Assembly (NCBI GenBank): GCA_034687125.1
Contig: JAQGBZ010000048.1
Coordinates: 62,001-126,000 of the forward strand
Reading direction: 5' to 3'
DNA length: 64,000 nucleotides
Origin: Neelides folsomi
Lineage: Eukaryota > Arthropoda > Collembola > Neelipleona > Neelidae
Position numbers and translations under genes: made by a program. The notes beneath the pieces were generated by a model. That model was given only the letters and a program-made list of their open reading frames with translations, ran no database searches and was not told where the DNA came from. Below, piece by piece: positions 47,828-58,974 of the stretch. Position 1 is the first letter of the stretch, and every line of letters begins with the position of its first letter.

Positions 47828-49330
47828 ATGGGTATTATTTTAAGTTTTGTTTTTGTACTTTTATCACTGATAAATGGTTTGAATTGTTTGATACATTTGG
47901 ACAAATCGTTACAAAAAAAAAATTTTAACAATGTTTCTAAAAATTTTAAACTTTTCCATCCATGTCTGATCATTTTAGTTGGACAATGGAAAAACTATGA
48001 AGAAGGTTCAACTCTTTCAAACTTATATAGAATTTATCTAAATGAATTTGGATCTCCATTTATAATTCAATCTATTAAAAATAATTTATTTTATAAGGAA
48101 GATAACCTTAAAAATTTAAGTTATAATTTGCCTTTATTGTTTGGCCCAAGTTCATTTTATCAATTAAAATTTATTCAGTCTCGAGCAATATTTTTTATTT
48201 ACCCATTTTCAATTGAAATTGATAAAAAAACTCAATCTATATCTTATAGGTTGGTGAATATTAGATTTACACGATTATACATAAATATAAATCCAACCTT
48301 CACGATATTCAATTTAAAAAAATTGAAAAGTCCTTCAGAAATATTTTTGGAAAGTTATACTGATAATTTCTATATTCAATCAATGTGGATTTTAACTATT
48401 ATTTCTCCAATTAATATCTCTCTTGTGGTGGCAATCAGTTATATAAAATTACAAAAAAAGAGTTTTGAATCTGTTTTAATTGAAGTTTGGAATTTGTACA
48501 CGTTAATTGTTTTGTCTTTTTTTGATCAAGGTAAAGGTTTAACATTAGCAATAATTAAAGATAAAAGTTTTGCTCATTGTGTTGGTATATGGCTAATATT
48601 TGTAATGCTTCTTAGTAATTTCTATAAATGCGGTTTGTTTTCTGATTTGTCTACAGAAATTCCTCCAAATGTTCCAAATACTTTTGAACAAATTTTAAAT
48701 TACAACTATTTAGTTTTGACGACAGAAAGTGCTACACAAAACTTTCAAATATTAAGTACGTTTAAAGTATTAATTAAAGATTTGCCTTCTCATTCAGCTG
48801 AAATTTTAAATTTATACAATAAAACAATTCATTTAGTAAATTCTGTAAGTTACGACGATATACGTAAATTAGTGTTTGATTATAGATTTAAACAAAACTA
48901 TTTTAATGCTTCAATTCCATCAAATTTTATTTATATTGGGACCGAATTTTCTATAAATATTATTGATCATCTTTTAAAAACATTTCATGATATTTTTGTA
49001 ATTAGGAACAAAGTCATAGATGGGAAATTTGTTGTAAAATATCCTTGGTCGTTTTATAGAAACATCATATCAGATATTTTTTCAAAAAATATTTATTCCA
49101 TGAACGAATTTGGACTTTTAAATTTTTGGAAATATAATTATTTGGAGGGAAGGAAAAGAATGTATTATAAAGAATATATAATAGAAAGGAATTTAATCTC
49201 ATACACGTCTCCTAACATTACAAGTTTAAATGTAAATAGTTTTCCTCTTCAACCTTTATATACAACTTTTATATTTTATTTCATTGCATTACTTTTCGCA
49301 TCCCTCATTATTATATTTGAAATGATTTAA
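47828..49330 (+). CDS. Divergent ionotropic receptor, intact
   Basis: Intronless, 500 residues, ATG at 47828. An N-terminal signal peptide (MGIILSFVFVLLSLINGLNC) is followed by a short extracellular half (to about 180) and M1 (about 186-206, MWILTIISPINISLVVAISY). A pore region (about 219-236) and M3 (about 250-272, with SNFYKCGLFSDLS) come next. The second ligand-binding half (about 275-470) and M4 (about 478-499) end the protein. Order and size fit insect or crustacean divergent IRs that lack the iGluR amino-terminal domain. Identity to the receptor at 37117 is low, so they are not recent duplicates. A chemosensory role is inferred from the family. Confidence 0.75.
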   Translation: MGIILSFVFVLLSLINGLNCLIHLDKSLQKKNFNNVSKNFKLFHPCLIILVGQWKNYEEGSTLSNLYRIYLNEFGSPFIIQSIKNNLFYKEDNLKNLSYNLPLLFGPSSFYQLKFIQSRAIFFIYPFSIEIDKKTQSISYRLVNIRFTRLYININPTFTIFNLKKLKSPSEIFLESYTDNFYIQSMWILTIISPINISLVVAISYIKLQKKSFESVLIEVWNLYTLIVLSFFDQGKGLTLAIIKDKSFAHCVGIWLIFVMLLSNFYKCGLFSDLSTEIPPNVPNTFEQILNYNYLVLTTESATQNFQILSTFKVLIKDLPSHSAEILNLYNKTIHLVNSVSYDDIRKLVFDYRFKQNYFNASIPSNFIYIGTEFSINIIDHLLKTFHDIFVIRNKVIDGKFVVKYPWSFYRNIISDIFSKNIYSMNEFGLLNFWKYNYLEGRKRMYYKEYIIERNLISYTSPNITSLNVNSFPLQPLYTTFIFYFIALLFASLIIIFEMI

Positions 49331-51006
49331 TAGTAACTTATCAAAAATAATTTAATAACAAAAAATAAATTAGCAATATACTCTTGCGTCGACGAGTCAA
49401 TGCATTTGGTCTTTGAAACTTTATTTAGATTAACATAATTATAATCTTAAATTGTCCTTGTGATAATCTAAATCATGTTATAGTATCTATCTCTAGTACC
49501 TATAACTAGTAGTTATAGTTAATACCTATATACCTATTACCTATAAACAGAATAATTGATAAATTATCTGTATATAATATATAATATTTGTCAAAATTTT
49601 AAAACTAGTTTTGATGAATTAAAAACTTGGATTGTTCCCATTTTACATAGTGCAATTTATTTGTTCAAAGTATTTAAAACAAGTTATGATGATGATAACA
49701 GCTATAGAAAATGTAAAATGTCGTTTTATAAAAATACAGGTAAAATTGAAAGTGTAAAGATAGGTTGTGTTTTTTTTCCATTTCCATCGGAAGGTTCTTC
49801 ATCGCTAGAACTACAGACTAAATCACCCTCCTTGTTAATATTTCACAACAAAGTCCTTGCACAATCAGCGTCGTATTCACATTTTTTACCAAAATTCAAA
49901 TTCTTCAAATGTTAAAATTTACAATGCACTATTATTTAGTTAATTAATCCATATATAATAAATTTAAATTATAATTATGTAGGTATATTATTGAAAAATA
50001 AAATGTGTATTATTATGATTATTAAAATTATCGATTACCGTACTTCAAATTTTTATATAGTGAAAGTGAAATCGCTCAACATACTTCTTTTTTAGAAGTT
50101 TTAGTCTAAATATTATTATAAAATAATGCAAAAAACTCTTTTAATATTGGATCATTCCATAATTGCTGGAGAAATAGAAACTTTTCAGTCATGTAGAATA
50201 TTGCACCGCATCCTACATAAAAAGTCTAAAAGATCGTGCTGATGATTGAATGTATAATGGGAGAAAATAGTATAGCTATAGTTTTCTATCATATAAGTAT
50301 ACTGAATTTTATTATAATAATAGATATTCAATTTATCTTAGATATTTGTTTCTATAATTTAACTATTTAATTAACCTAATTATGTGTTCATTAACTTCTT
50401 ACTAATTTTATTATTTCTTCAATTAAATTATTTGTAAGCAATAATTATATAATATAAATCGTATTATTTTGTACAAATACTTCAATACACTCCCTCAAAT
50501 ATAATTAGATTCAACTTACTCGTCCACAATACATACAATTATATTACGTATAACCAAACAATGTACCAATAATATTAAGTAAAGCACTATACTCCAACAA
50601 ACTTAATTAGATTTTAAAATACTTATCTGAAATGCACATTACTATATAAATTGTTTAATGTTTAATTAAATTAAATTTATTAACCTTATTCTGAATATAT
50701 AAAATCAAATTAACATCAAACCATAAATGTTGATTATAGGTATATACGATCAATTACATAGGTGTCATGAAACCAATATAAACACAAGGAAAGCCAAAGG
50801 GAAAAGAAGAGGAAAAAGGAAATATTTTGAGAGTTTTCTTTGCACGAAAATTGTATATGGGTGTATATTGTACTGAGGTTGGCAATACAGTTCACTTTAG
50901 GGATGAGATTTGGGTCTTGGCGTCGTCTTGAGAGGTTGTGGGTGAAGATGTTGGGTTGAAGGCAGGGAATGGGGATTCTCACAGAAAAGGGTGATTTAGG
51001 CGGTAC
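49331..51006. other. AT-rich spacer after second receptor
   Basis: An open frame at 49556-49915 (119 codons, no ATG at its start) shows no domain. 50340-50700 is nearly pure A/T. Nothing here can be supported as a gene. Confidence 0.5.
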
Positions 51007-52025
51007 CTTTTTCGGCCAATCAGCGTCATTCGTACTTTTATCTCTCCTCCGGTTTCTGCGCTCGGAGGCTGCTGGCGAGTTCCTCCAATTTCCAATGCTC
51101 CAAAGATAAGATCCAACGATTCCTCTCTCGGTTCCTTAGTTTTTTTAGTTTGGCAATCACGGGACTTGGATAAATTTGAATATTATTTGCATTCATAACA
51201 ATACACAGATGGATTAAAGGACTTCTCTTTGTCGATGAATGTAGAATTCTTCCAGTAAATCTTTGTTAGGCAAAAAGCAGATGACAAAAGATTATACCTT
51301 ATTCCTTTGGAGTCGTGGTCGTAATTGCTGACTCGGTCTCCTCATTTATAAAATTGATGAATTTCATGTCCAGATTGGATGCAAGAACGTAATCTCGAAT
51401 ATATTGTACACAAAAGGGAAAAACTGAGCCGTAAAATATCGAAGTTTCGAACGATTTTGATGTTGTAAGAGGTGTAAAGCTCTTTCGATATGATAGATTG
51501 AAGACATTTTTGTATCCAAGACAGAGATGAAAGGGAAAGTGTTCCTCCAATGTTACTTCATTTGGCTAAAAGGGAGTTCTTTCATCAAAACTCATCACTC
51601 ATCACTCAAATTCTTTCATCTTCCTCATTTTCTTCTTAAATTTTAATTTTCTTTAACATTATTTACCCTTTCAATTTCTCCACATTTATAATAATACTAT
51701 TAATAATAATCTTATCATTTATTATTTTAATCCTGAGAAGATAGGGGTGAAAGTTTGACCGTTTATCCAATTGAAACTGTGTGTTGCAATCAAAAAATCT
51801 AAAAGCTGTGTAAATCTCATTATCACTCCTTTGTTTCAAATAAACCTTGAAGGCAAAATCCTGGTGTTCAAAGGAAAATTTCGGGAATTTGGCAAAAATA
51901 TATTTATATTCGTTTGAATATAACGCTTTGTTAGATGAATCTTTGTATTTAGATTGCAATTCAAAGGCAAAGGTTTCGTTTTTCTTATTCGCTGATTTCC
52001 ATCGCATATTTCCATCTAAATTCTC
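51007..52025 (-). other. Unidentified coding-like pieces
   Basis: Three blocks read like exons on the minus strand. Block 1, open to 51663, starts at MRWKSANKK and contains FAKFPKFSFEHQDFAFKVYL. Block 2 is 51557-51299, after a CTCCCTTTTAG acceptor, contains HFPFHLCLGYKNVFNLSY and FYGSVFPFCVQYIRDYVLAS, and ends in a stop. Block 3 is 51134-51007, contains ESLDLIFGALEIGGTRQQ and EIKVRMTLIGRKK, and ends at a donor-like AG|GTACCG. Composition is protein-like, but no donor joins block 1 to block 2 cleanly, and the stop in block 2 cuts it off from block 3. I do not recognise a family. This could be one or two real genes or relics. Confidence 0.3.
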
Positions 52026-52879
52026 TTCGATTTTTTTTAATAAATGCAATTGTAGTTGTTAAATCTAAAAATGGTAAAAATACATAATTATTAGAATATT
52101 CTTAAAATAATTGTTCATTAAATTTCTTAAAAATTATGTTTTAATGCTTAGATTTTGGAAGAAATTCATTGTATTATTTAAAGTTTTGGTAAAACATTTG
52201 GTCGAAATATTTCCGTATGGTTTCAACTAATAAACGATAAATTAAACGCTTAATTAAGTAATGTATAGAATTTTATGTTAAATTACGTTATATTTTTCGG
52301 TAGTCCTTTCATTTTTCTTAATGTTCTCTTTGTTCTTTTTAAGTTTCCTTTTAATTAGTTAAACTTAATTTAATGGGATTAAATGACTAACATAAATATT
52401 ATATATTTTAATAATTAAAATGATACGATTTTATATAAAAACTTATGTCTTACTCTTTAAAGTCATTAAAGTGTTTATCTAAAATTTAAATACTTCTAAG
52501 TCGGACGCTCCTTCATGAATTGCCTATAAAATATTATTTTATTAAATCTTATCAAAACCAATTGAAATTTCAAATTTTTGTTAAAATTGTGAAATTAATC
52601 ATACAATTGTAAATTCATGTTCCGCAATTGAATACATATTAGTAAATACGATGAAACATATGCATTTGTAAATATTTATTATATCTAAAATTATCATTTT
52701 AACAAAGTGGCTTTGTTTAATTAAATTGAAAATTTTGAATATAATGTTTAAATGAACAAACTTTAACTTCAATATCCCGGAAAGTGTTATTAATATTAAT
52801 TTGCTATCTGATGTGGTTAAAATGTTTAATTACTAATTGAGGTAAATTAAATAAATAAACTTAATTAATTTATCGTTAA

Positions 52880-52957
52880 GGTTAGGTTAGGTTAGCTTAG
52901 ATTTAGGAGAAATTCCCTTAGTTAAGCTCCTATATCATATATAGTAACCTAACCTAA
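52880..52957. repeat. Inverted TTAGG-type runs
   Basis: GGTTAGGTTAGGTTA (52880-52894) faces TAACCTAACCTA (52944-52955) about 50 bp away. TTAGG is the common arthropod telomere unit. Only three and two units are present, so this is not a telomere. Confidence 0.65.
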
Positions 52958-53715
52958 TATGAATGTTCTGCATATGGTATGGCTTTGTCGTTTTAGAATC
53001 AAAGCATTATGGTTCCCATTTTTGATAGGTGAGATTTTAAACGATTGACAGACTATAATAATATGATATTAAATCCAATATGTAAAATGACTATATTTAA
53101 CATTACATTAATAATACAAATAAATATCTCAGCACCTAAAAAGAGCACTCAAAATAACAACACGCCAATAATTAAAGGATATTCAAACCAATAAGAATAG
53201 AATTTACTACATGATCACTCATTTTATTATCATTAATATAAAATTGTTTATAATGAAATTTCATATGTATAACAAATTAACAATACCAGATAGCGTGCCA
53301 ACTTTACTGGCTTTGTGTATATTTACTTTTTTAGTCATTTAAATATGATAAATAGAAAAAGATTTATGATAAAAGATCTTATGATAATACCTTCATATTA
53401 ATAGTTTTATTTTATTTAAATTTAAATTAGAAAAAATAAAATAATCCGTCAGTTAATGTAATCCTAATCTGATAAATAGAATCTGATTTAAGTTAACTGA
53501 TTTAAATGCTATCATATAGGTTGTTTGATTTTTTTTTCAAAATAAATTAGACAAAATAAACCCGATAATAATTTTTATATCGGAGTTCCAAGTAAAATTG
53601 ATAAAATAATGCAAATAGATTTTCAATGTTAATTTGAACCTGATTAAATAGAAAATTGTATAAATTTTAGAAAGCCCAATTTTTCTTTGCTAACATTAAG
53701 ATTTAACTTACAAAA

Positions 53716-53977
53716 TCAAACTTTGATCGTTAATTGAACGTCCAAAGATTTGAAATGATTTTTTTTCGCTTGGTACATGTAGCGACAAATAAGTCCAAAT
53801 ATAAAGGAGGTGGAAATGAAAAGAATTCCAATTGGAGTGAGGAGACACGCAAAGCGACGCTGCGGTAAAAGAAAACAAATTTTGTTAGAATATTCTGGAC
53901 CAAATCCAGGCCAAGTGTTGTCTAGAACGTCTTTGAAAGTTCAGTAATATTTGTCATTAGAGCAATCGTAGGTTTTC
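53716..53977 (-). pseudogene. Possible terminal exon of a one-span membrane protein, broken
   Basis: After an acceptor-like ATTAATAG (ending at 53978), one frame reads KTYDCSNDKYY, a TGA (53943-53941), then TFKDVLDNTWPGFGPEYSNK and RRFACLLTPIGILFISTSF, with IFGLICRYMYQAKKN continuing and a stop at 53716. The hydrophobic helix followed by a basic tail is typical of a type I membrane anchor. I do not recognise the family. The internal TGA suggests a relic, unless the true exon begins downstream of it. Confidence 0.35.
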
Positions 53978-54007
53978 CTATTAATTATGAATTTTAGTAT
54001 TACAGTT

Positions 54008-54127
54008 TTTGTGATATGAGAAATTGCGAATTAAATATTTGCAATTTCTCATATCACAAACAAGAGGAGGATTCACAATCAAGAGGATTCACAATTCTCC
54101 TCCTGAACAAGGAGGAGAATTGTGAAT
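54008..54127. repeat. Two adjacent perfect hairpins
   Basis: Hairpin 1 has 20-bp arms 54008-54027 and 54041-54060 with a 13-base loop. Hairpin 2 has 18-bp arms 54087-54104 and 54110-54127 with a 5-base loop. A direct repeat, AGAGGATTCACAAT / AGGAGGATTCACAAT, lies between them. They lie next to the broken exon at 53716-53977. Confidence 0.85.
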
Positions 54128-54344
54128 ATAACGTATGATAGCAAGGTTCCAAATACGAAATATGCAATTTTTTAAAATCATTTTTCTTGGTGTTCACGAT
54201 TGGTTTAGAATCCCTTAAAATTATTAAAATATTCTTTAACTATCTTAATTATATTTTAAGTTGCCTTATTGTTAGCATGTATTTTGAAAATTGTTTAATA
54301 TCAAAATTATCAATGTTTAAAACTAGCATTTAATCATTTATATA

Positions 54345-54744
54345 CATCTGGATGGGTTCACAATGCAGGATTTTATGGGGCATTGCTACAATTTAAATTA
54401 CCGTCTTTTAAATGAAGCGACAAAACCTCTGGAATTTGATTTTCCATTCAACGTCAGATGTGCAACAAAGGTAATTTGGCAAATTAATATTGTGGTATTA
54501 TATTTGCATATTTTGTATAAAGAATGACATATGATATTATGATTATAAATATTATTAATGAAATGAAAAATAAATTGGATTGTTCAATTAATTTATGAAA
54601 TATCTTTTTATTAAAAATATTAATTATTTACACAATCAAAAGCACATTCTAAATAATTAGCACAATTACAGCTAATTATCGAACTTCTTTATAACACAAC
54701 TCATAACAAACTTATCTTTATGTTTACCAACTGAATGTTTGCCT
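54345..54744 (+). repeat. Dispersed repeat, copy B
   Basis: Second copy of the unit at 35590-35983, in the same orientation, with the same exon-like core and the same sharp 3' limit (GTTTGCCT). It differs by scattered substitutions and indels of 1-4 bp. The sequences outside the unit are unrelated, which argues for insertion or dispersed duplication and against tandem duplication. Confidence 0.85.
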
Positions 54745-55861
54745 TTTTGTAAAGTACAAGTTTTATCCATATTACAATTTTACTAATTAATTTTTATTTA
54801 ATTACAGAATAAATAAATAAAATTTAATCACTTAATAATTATTTTTTAGAATATATTTATACTAATTTCACATTATATAAAATTCCTTATCTGCACATAA
54901 TTGATGTTCTTAATGTTCCACAGGATTTATAATAATTATTAATTCAACATGGACAAAAATTAAGCTCGTACTTGAATTATCTTTAATTTCTTCCAATTTA
55001 ACATCACTGTAATTTGTAAGTACAATGATCAATAAGTTAGGTTTAGTAAACACATTAACAAAAATATTCTACGTACAAAACCCAAAGCACTCTAATGCCA
55101 ATTCAAATGCTATTTTAAAAACTCAGGAGAATTCTTGCAATGAGTCAATAACCCTTTTTAAAACATTAACTAACATTTAGATAAAATATAAAATATACAA
55201 TAATATCGAAAACTTAATTATTCTTATTTGGCCTCTAAAATATATTAAATTGATTAAATATACTTAAGTACGTATAGGCATAAAATCTTGTAACTTTTGT
55301 TTAATATTGTTGTGTAATAAATTGTAGCATTAATTAGAAAATCTTAATAAAATGTATAGTTAATTAGGAAAAAAGAAAAGCGCATTCAAAGGGAACCTCT
55401 TTTAACATTAATTAACTTATTTCCTAAAACTCAAATAATAAATAAGATGTGTTCGCAATAGAAATATTACACATTAATTATGGATTAGAGATTCAGATAG
55501 CACTCGCCCCGGCCATAATTTTTCGTGTCTGTTTGAGTGTCTTTGGCTAAATTAGCAAAAATGTTCTTATTTTCACTATTTGCAGCAACCTGAAGCGAAG
55601 TTTGTATACACTGCATTGATCGTTAATTACCTTTTATTAATTACTTGTCCTGTCATGGGGGATTCATAAAATTTTAATTTGAAATACAGACATTGATAAA
55701 TACAATTTTTTAACTTATAAAACTGGGTTTTTTTAGCAAAGCGCTTTCGCTCACCATTTAACAATTTTAACATTTATAATATATAATGAGTCATTAATGC
55801 AAATAATTTTTCTTAATTGACTCAAAAATCAGTTCATAATAAATTTGCCAATTGTTCAACT
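54745..55861. other. Downstream flank of second ZP gene
   Basis: AT-rich DNA containing the 3' untranslated region of the minus-strand ZP gene. I see no other feature. Confidence 0.5.
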
Positions 55862-58800
55862 TCAATACTTTCTTGGTCTCTTGATGATGATGACGGCTGA
55901 AGCAATGCAGGCAATGAGGAGCATTCCAATGAGTAAAAACAGCATAAGAGTGAACCCAAGTGTTGACTAAAATAAAAATAAAAAATTTAATTATAATTAA
56001 AATAAATATAATTATTACAGTTACAAATTGAATGATGAAAGTTAAATACTTACCATACAAACGATGTCTCCAATAGAAGCCTCAATGACCGGGACACCTT
56101 CGTCATTGTCATCAGGATTCTTCTTTGTAATGAAGTCCAAATCTCCTTCCGAAATGACCGTGATGACTCTGTTGACTCCAACGTCTTCGGACGGAATGGT
56201 CGACTTGAACGTTGTAGAAAATTCATAAATTTCCTCCGAAGTGTCGTTGAGTGCTCGTCTTCTTCTCCTGGCAGCCGCTGCGGCTTCTTCTCTCGACGCG
56301 GGCAATCCGGATTTCCCAACATTGTCATATCCACCCGCTGCGCCGCCTTCAACTTGTGGGACACATTGTTCGGGGCATTGATACCGACAGATTTGGATGG
56401 TGCATTGGAAGTGAACTTCCATTGAGTCGGGGAACTTGAAGGCTTGGAAGTGAGCGTAAGAAAGAACTGAAGCGGATGCTCCGAAATTCTTAATTTTGGT
56501 GAACCGCGACATCAACTTTGGCCTTGTCACACATCCCCATTGATCGACGAGTTGAATAGGAGCCCGATTCCCATCATGAGCCATGCAATTCCTCACCAAC
56601 ATGTCAAACTTGTTGTCATCGTCCTTAATAGCCAAAACCATTGTCATCGTCTGGCCGATCTTCACAAGACCTGACACTTCTGTAGCCCAAGGTCCCTTTC
56701 CAACCTAGGACAAGAAAATTATTAAATTGTCATCTTTTCTCCTTTACACAGTTACACATAAGAACGTACAGTGTGTTTGATATTGTAAATGTATGAGAAT
56801 TGCAATTGAATAAAAGTGAAACTTACTTGAATTTGCATCCAGCACCCAACATTGTCACCAGCGAAATCAGCTCTAACTACGTCCAACATATCAACGGGGA
56901 ATGGTCGGAATGTAACGGACTTTTCATATTGGTCATGCCACGTGCATCTCAACTTTCTCGCTTGATCCCAAACTTCTTGAACTTGAGAGTCATATTGGAT
57001 GACCACGACGTTCTCAAAGAATGACCCAGACCCGGACTGTTGACCATATCCGTAAAGTCCATTTTCAGTATTCCCTTGCGTTCCACATGAGTCGATTCCG
57101 ATGTCAAAGTTGGCCGATGTGTGACCCAAACCGGCTGGCAAATGAATGCAGTGAACATTGTGATAATGGCCCTATAAATATTTAACGCATATTTTAATTA
57201 TGCCAATCATTTACCCATAAATAGTCAATAAAAATTCCTTTGGAATTCCGATGACAGGTTTGCGTGTTTAGATAAACAGTCATTAATTATTTCATTCAAA
57301 GGGTTAATTTACTACATGTAACTTAAGTATGAATTAATGTTTTTTTTACCTTTGAGAAAATAACACCATAAAACGGTTTGTCAAAAGCAATGTAAACTCT
57401 CATGACGTTCTTTTCGCATTTTACTTCCAGGGATGCAATTTTTGGCATGTCACCATCTGGGCCTTCTGGCCATGGTCCAGCGGGATTTGGTCCCAAAGGT
57501 CCTCCATATTGAACAACAGGTCCAGGGAATTCTCCTCCCTCTGCTTGAAGATCATTCGTGTTGGCAATGTGTTCCTTAAGCGGGTGGTGGAGATTGGCCA
57601 AAGGTCGGTTTGGTGGCCCGCGTGGTGGAGCAATGTTATTAATTGAAGGTGGAGGTCCGTTGTATTCCTGGCTTTTGAAATTGACTTGTGGGCCATTTTG
57701 ATTCTTCTTCTGTCTCTCAATTAATTCCCTGAGCATTTGATGGGAAGGATTTTCCTTTGGCTGGTGAAAAATTGGGCCTTTTTGGGGTCCTTGCCCTTGA
57801 GGTCTTTCATAAATTCTTGGTGGTTCGGGTTTGTGATTTGGGTGAATTTGCTCATTGGAATGATGTTGTTGCTGTTGTTGGTGTTGTTGCTGTTGTTGAT
57901 GGTGTTGTTGGGGCTTGTGGTTTTGGAAATTCGGCGGGGGTGGAGCTTGGAAATGCGGCGGTGGTTGTTGGGGGAAATTTGGTGGAGGAAGATGCTGCTG
58001 TTGATGTTGGGAATGTTGACCTTGTTGCTGTCCATGGAACCCTGCAATTATCAATGGGTCAATTTTCTACAATTTTCTATATAAGGATCAAGGATAGTAA
58101 AAGGATCCATAAATTAGGATTTAGTCTGGAATTAAATTTTAAAGATAATAAGAGGAAGAGACCATAAATCAATTTCAATTTCTGTTTCACTTTAAAACGG
58201 GGTCAAAAACGTTGGTCATGTAAGCACTTATCTCTACCTGTACTACACTCAACCACTTGACATTAAAAAAGAAACAAACTGTAAGTGAATGAATGAACAA
58301 ACCCAGTCAGTAAGTCAATGGAGGGAAGTTGTTGAAATTAGAAGTTTTACAAACCTACATTTCTTTGTTTGCTCCTCAGGTAGTTTAATGGCAAATACAT
58401 AAATGTAAGAAGGGGGATTTTGAGTAGTGGAGGAAGAAGACGAAAGTTGGGAGTTATGTTAGCTAGATAGGAACCTTTGTTCAACCTTTTTTTACCAATT
58501 ATGTTTTTAATCTCGTTTCCGTGAACGAAGCAGTAAATATAAAATGGATCATACTAAGTTGTACGTAGTTAAAGTGAAACAACGAGGTTTATGACTCTTT
58601 TCACTTTCACCTCTTTAACAATTGGAAATGAACAATGAGAATGTTGGTTGTTTTGATCACCATTGATCTATGAATTGATCCAGGTCTTAATTTGTGGAAT
58701 TAAATGAACCGGATTTACATTTACCTTTTGGTGGTGGAGGCATTCGGAATTGTTGGTGACCGCCGTGACCTCCATTTGGTGGGAGAGGAATGACGATATT

Positions 58801-58974
58801 CCCGGGAAATCCTTGGACAGGAACTGGGACTGGAATCGGAGTGTATTTAACATTTTGCTCCGTTTGTTTCGATTCAATGGCGATTTGGTCAGGGATATCT
58901 TCTCCTGCAGCTAATCCTTGTTTCTCCATAAACGATGCTTGACCGTGAAGTTCCTCGCTCTCGCATCTCGACAA
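55862..58974 (-). CDS. ZP-domain transmembrane protein, second gene (5' end missing)
   Basis: Visible exons in transcript order: 58974-58725, 58041-57350, 57171-56827, 56704-56054, 55966-55862. All are GT-AG and in phase, giving 680 residues. The signal-peptide exon was not found and may lie beyond the window. After CESEELHG and a short Pro-rich part comes a His/Gln/Pro-rich tract (about 84-200). The ZP domain (about 284-545) follows, with SLEVKCEKNVMRVYIAF, GHYHNVHCIHLPAG, NVGCWMQIQ, GKGPWATEVSGL, WGCVTRPKLMSRF and CTIQICRYQCPEQC. A furin-type RRRRR site (575-579), a membrane helix (about 651-674) and the tail KRPRKY end the protein. The sequence resembles the miniature/dusky group of fly cuticular ZP proteins, but I cannot name the orthologue. 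It probably anchors apical matrix to epidermal cells. Unlike the first ZP gene, the Q-rich tract lies before the ZP domain. Confidence 0.87.

Noticed and set aside
49556-49915. 119-codon open frame after the second receptor
   Set aside because: It lacks an ATG at its start, has no recognisable domain and low complexity.
53817-53948. Small plus-strand open frame of about 41 codons, rich in Arg and Lys
   Set aside because: It lies antisense to the stretch that reads as a membrane anchor on the minus strand; the latter is more protein-like.
58360-58400. TAGTTTAATGG motif resembling a tRNA A box
   Set aside because: No B box or foldable cloverleaf follows.
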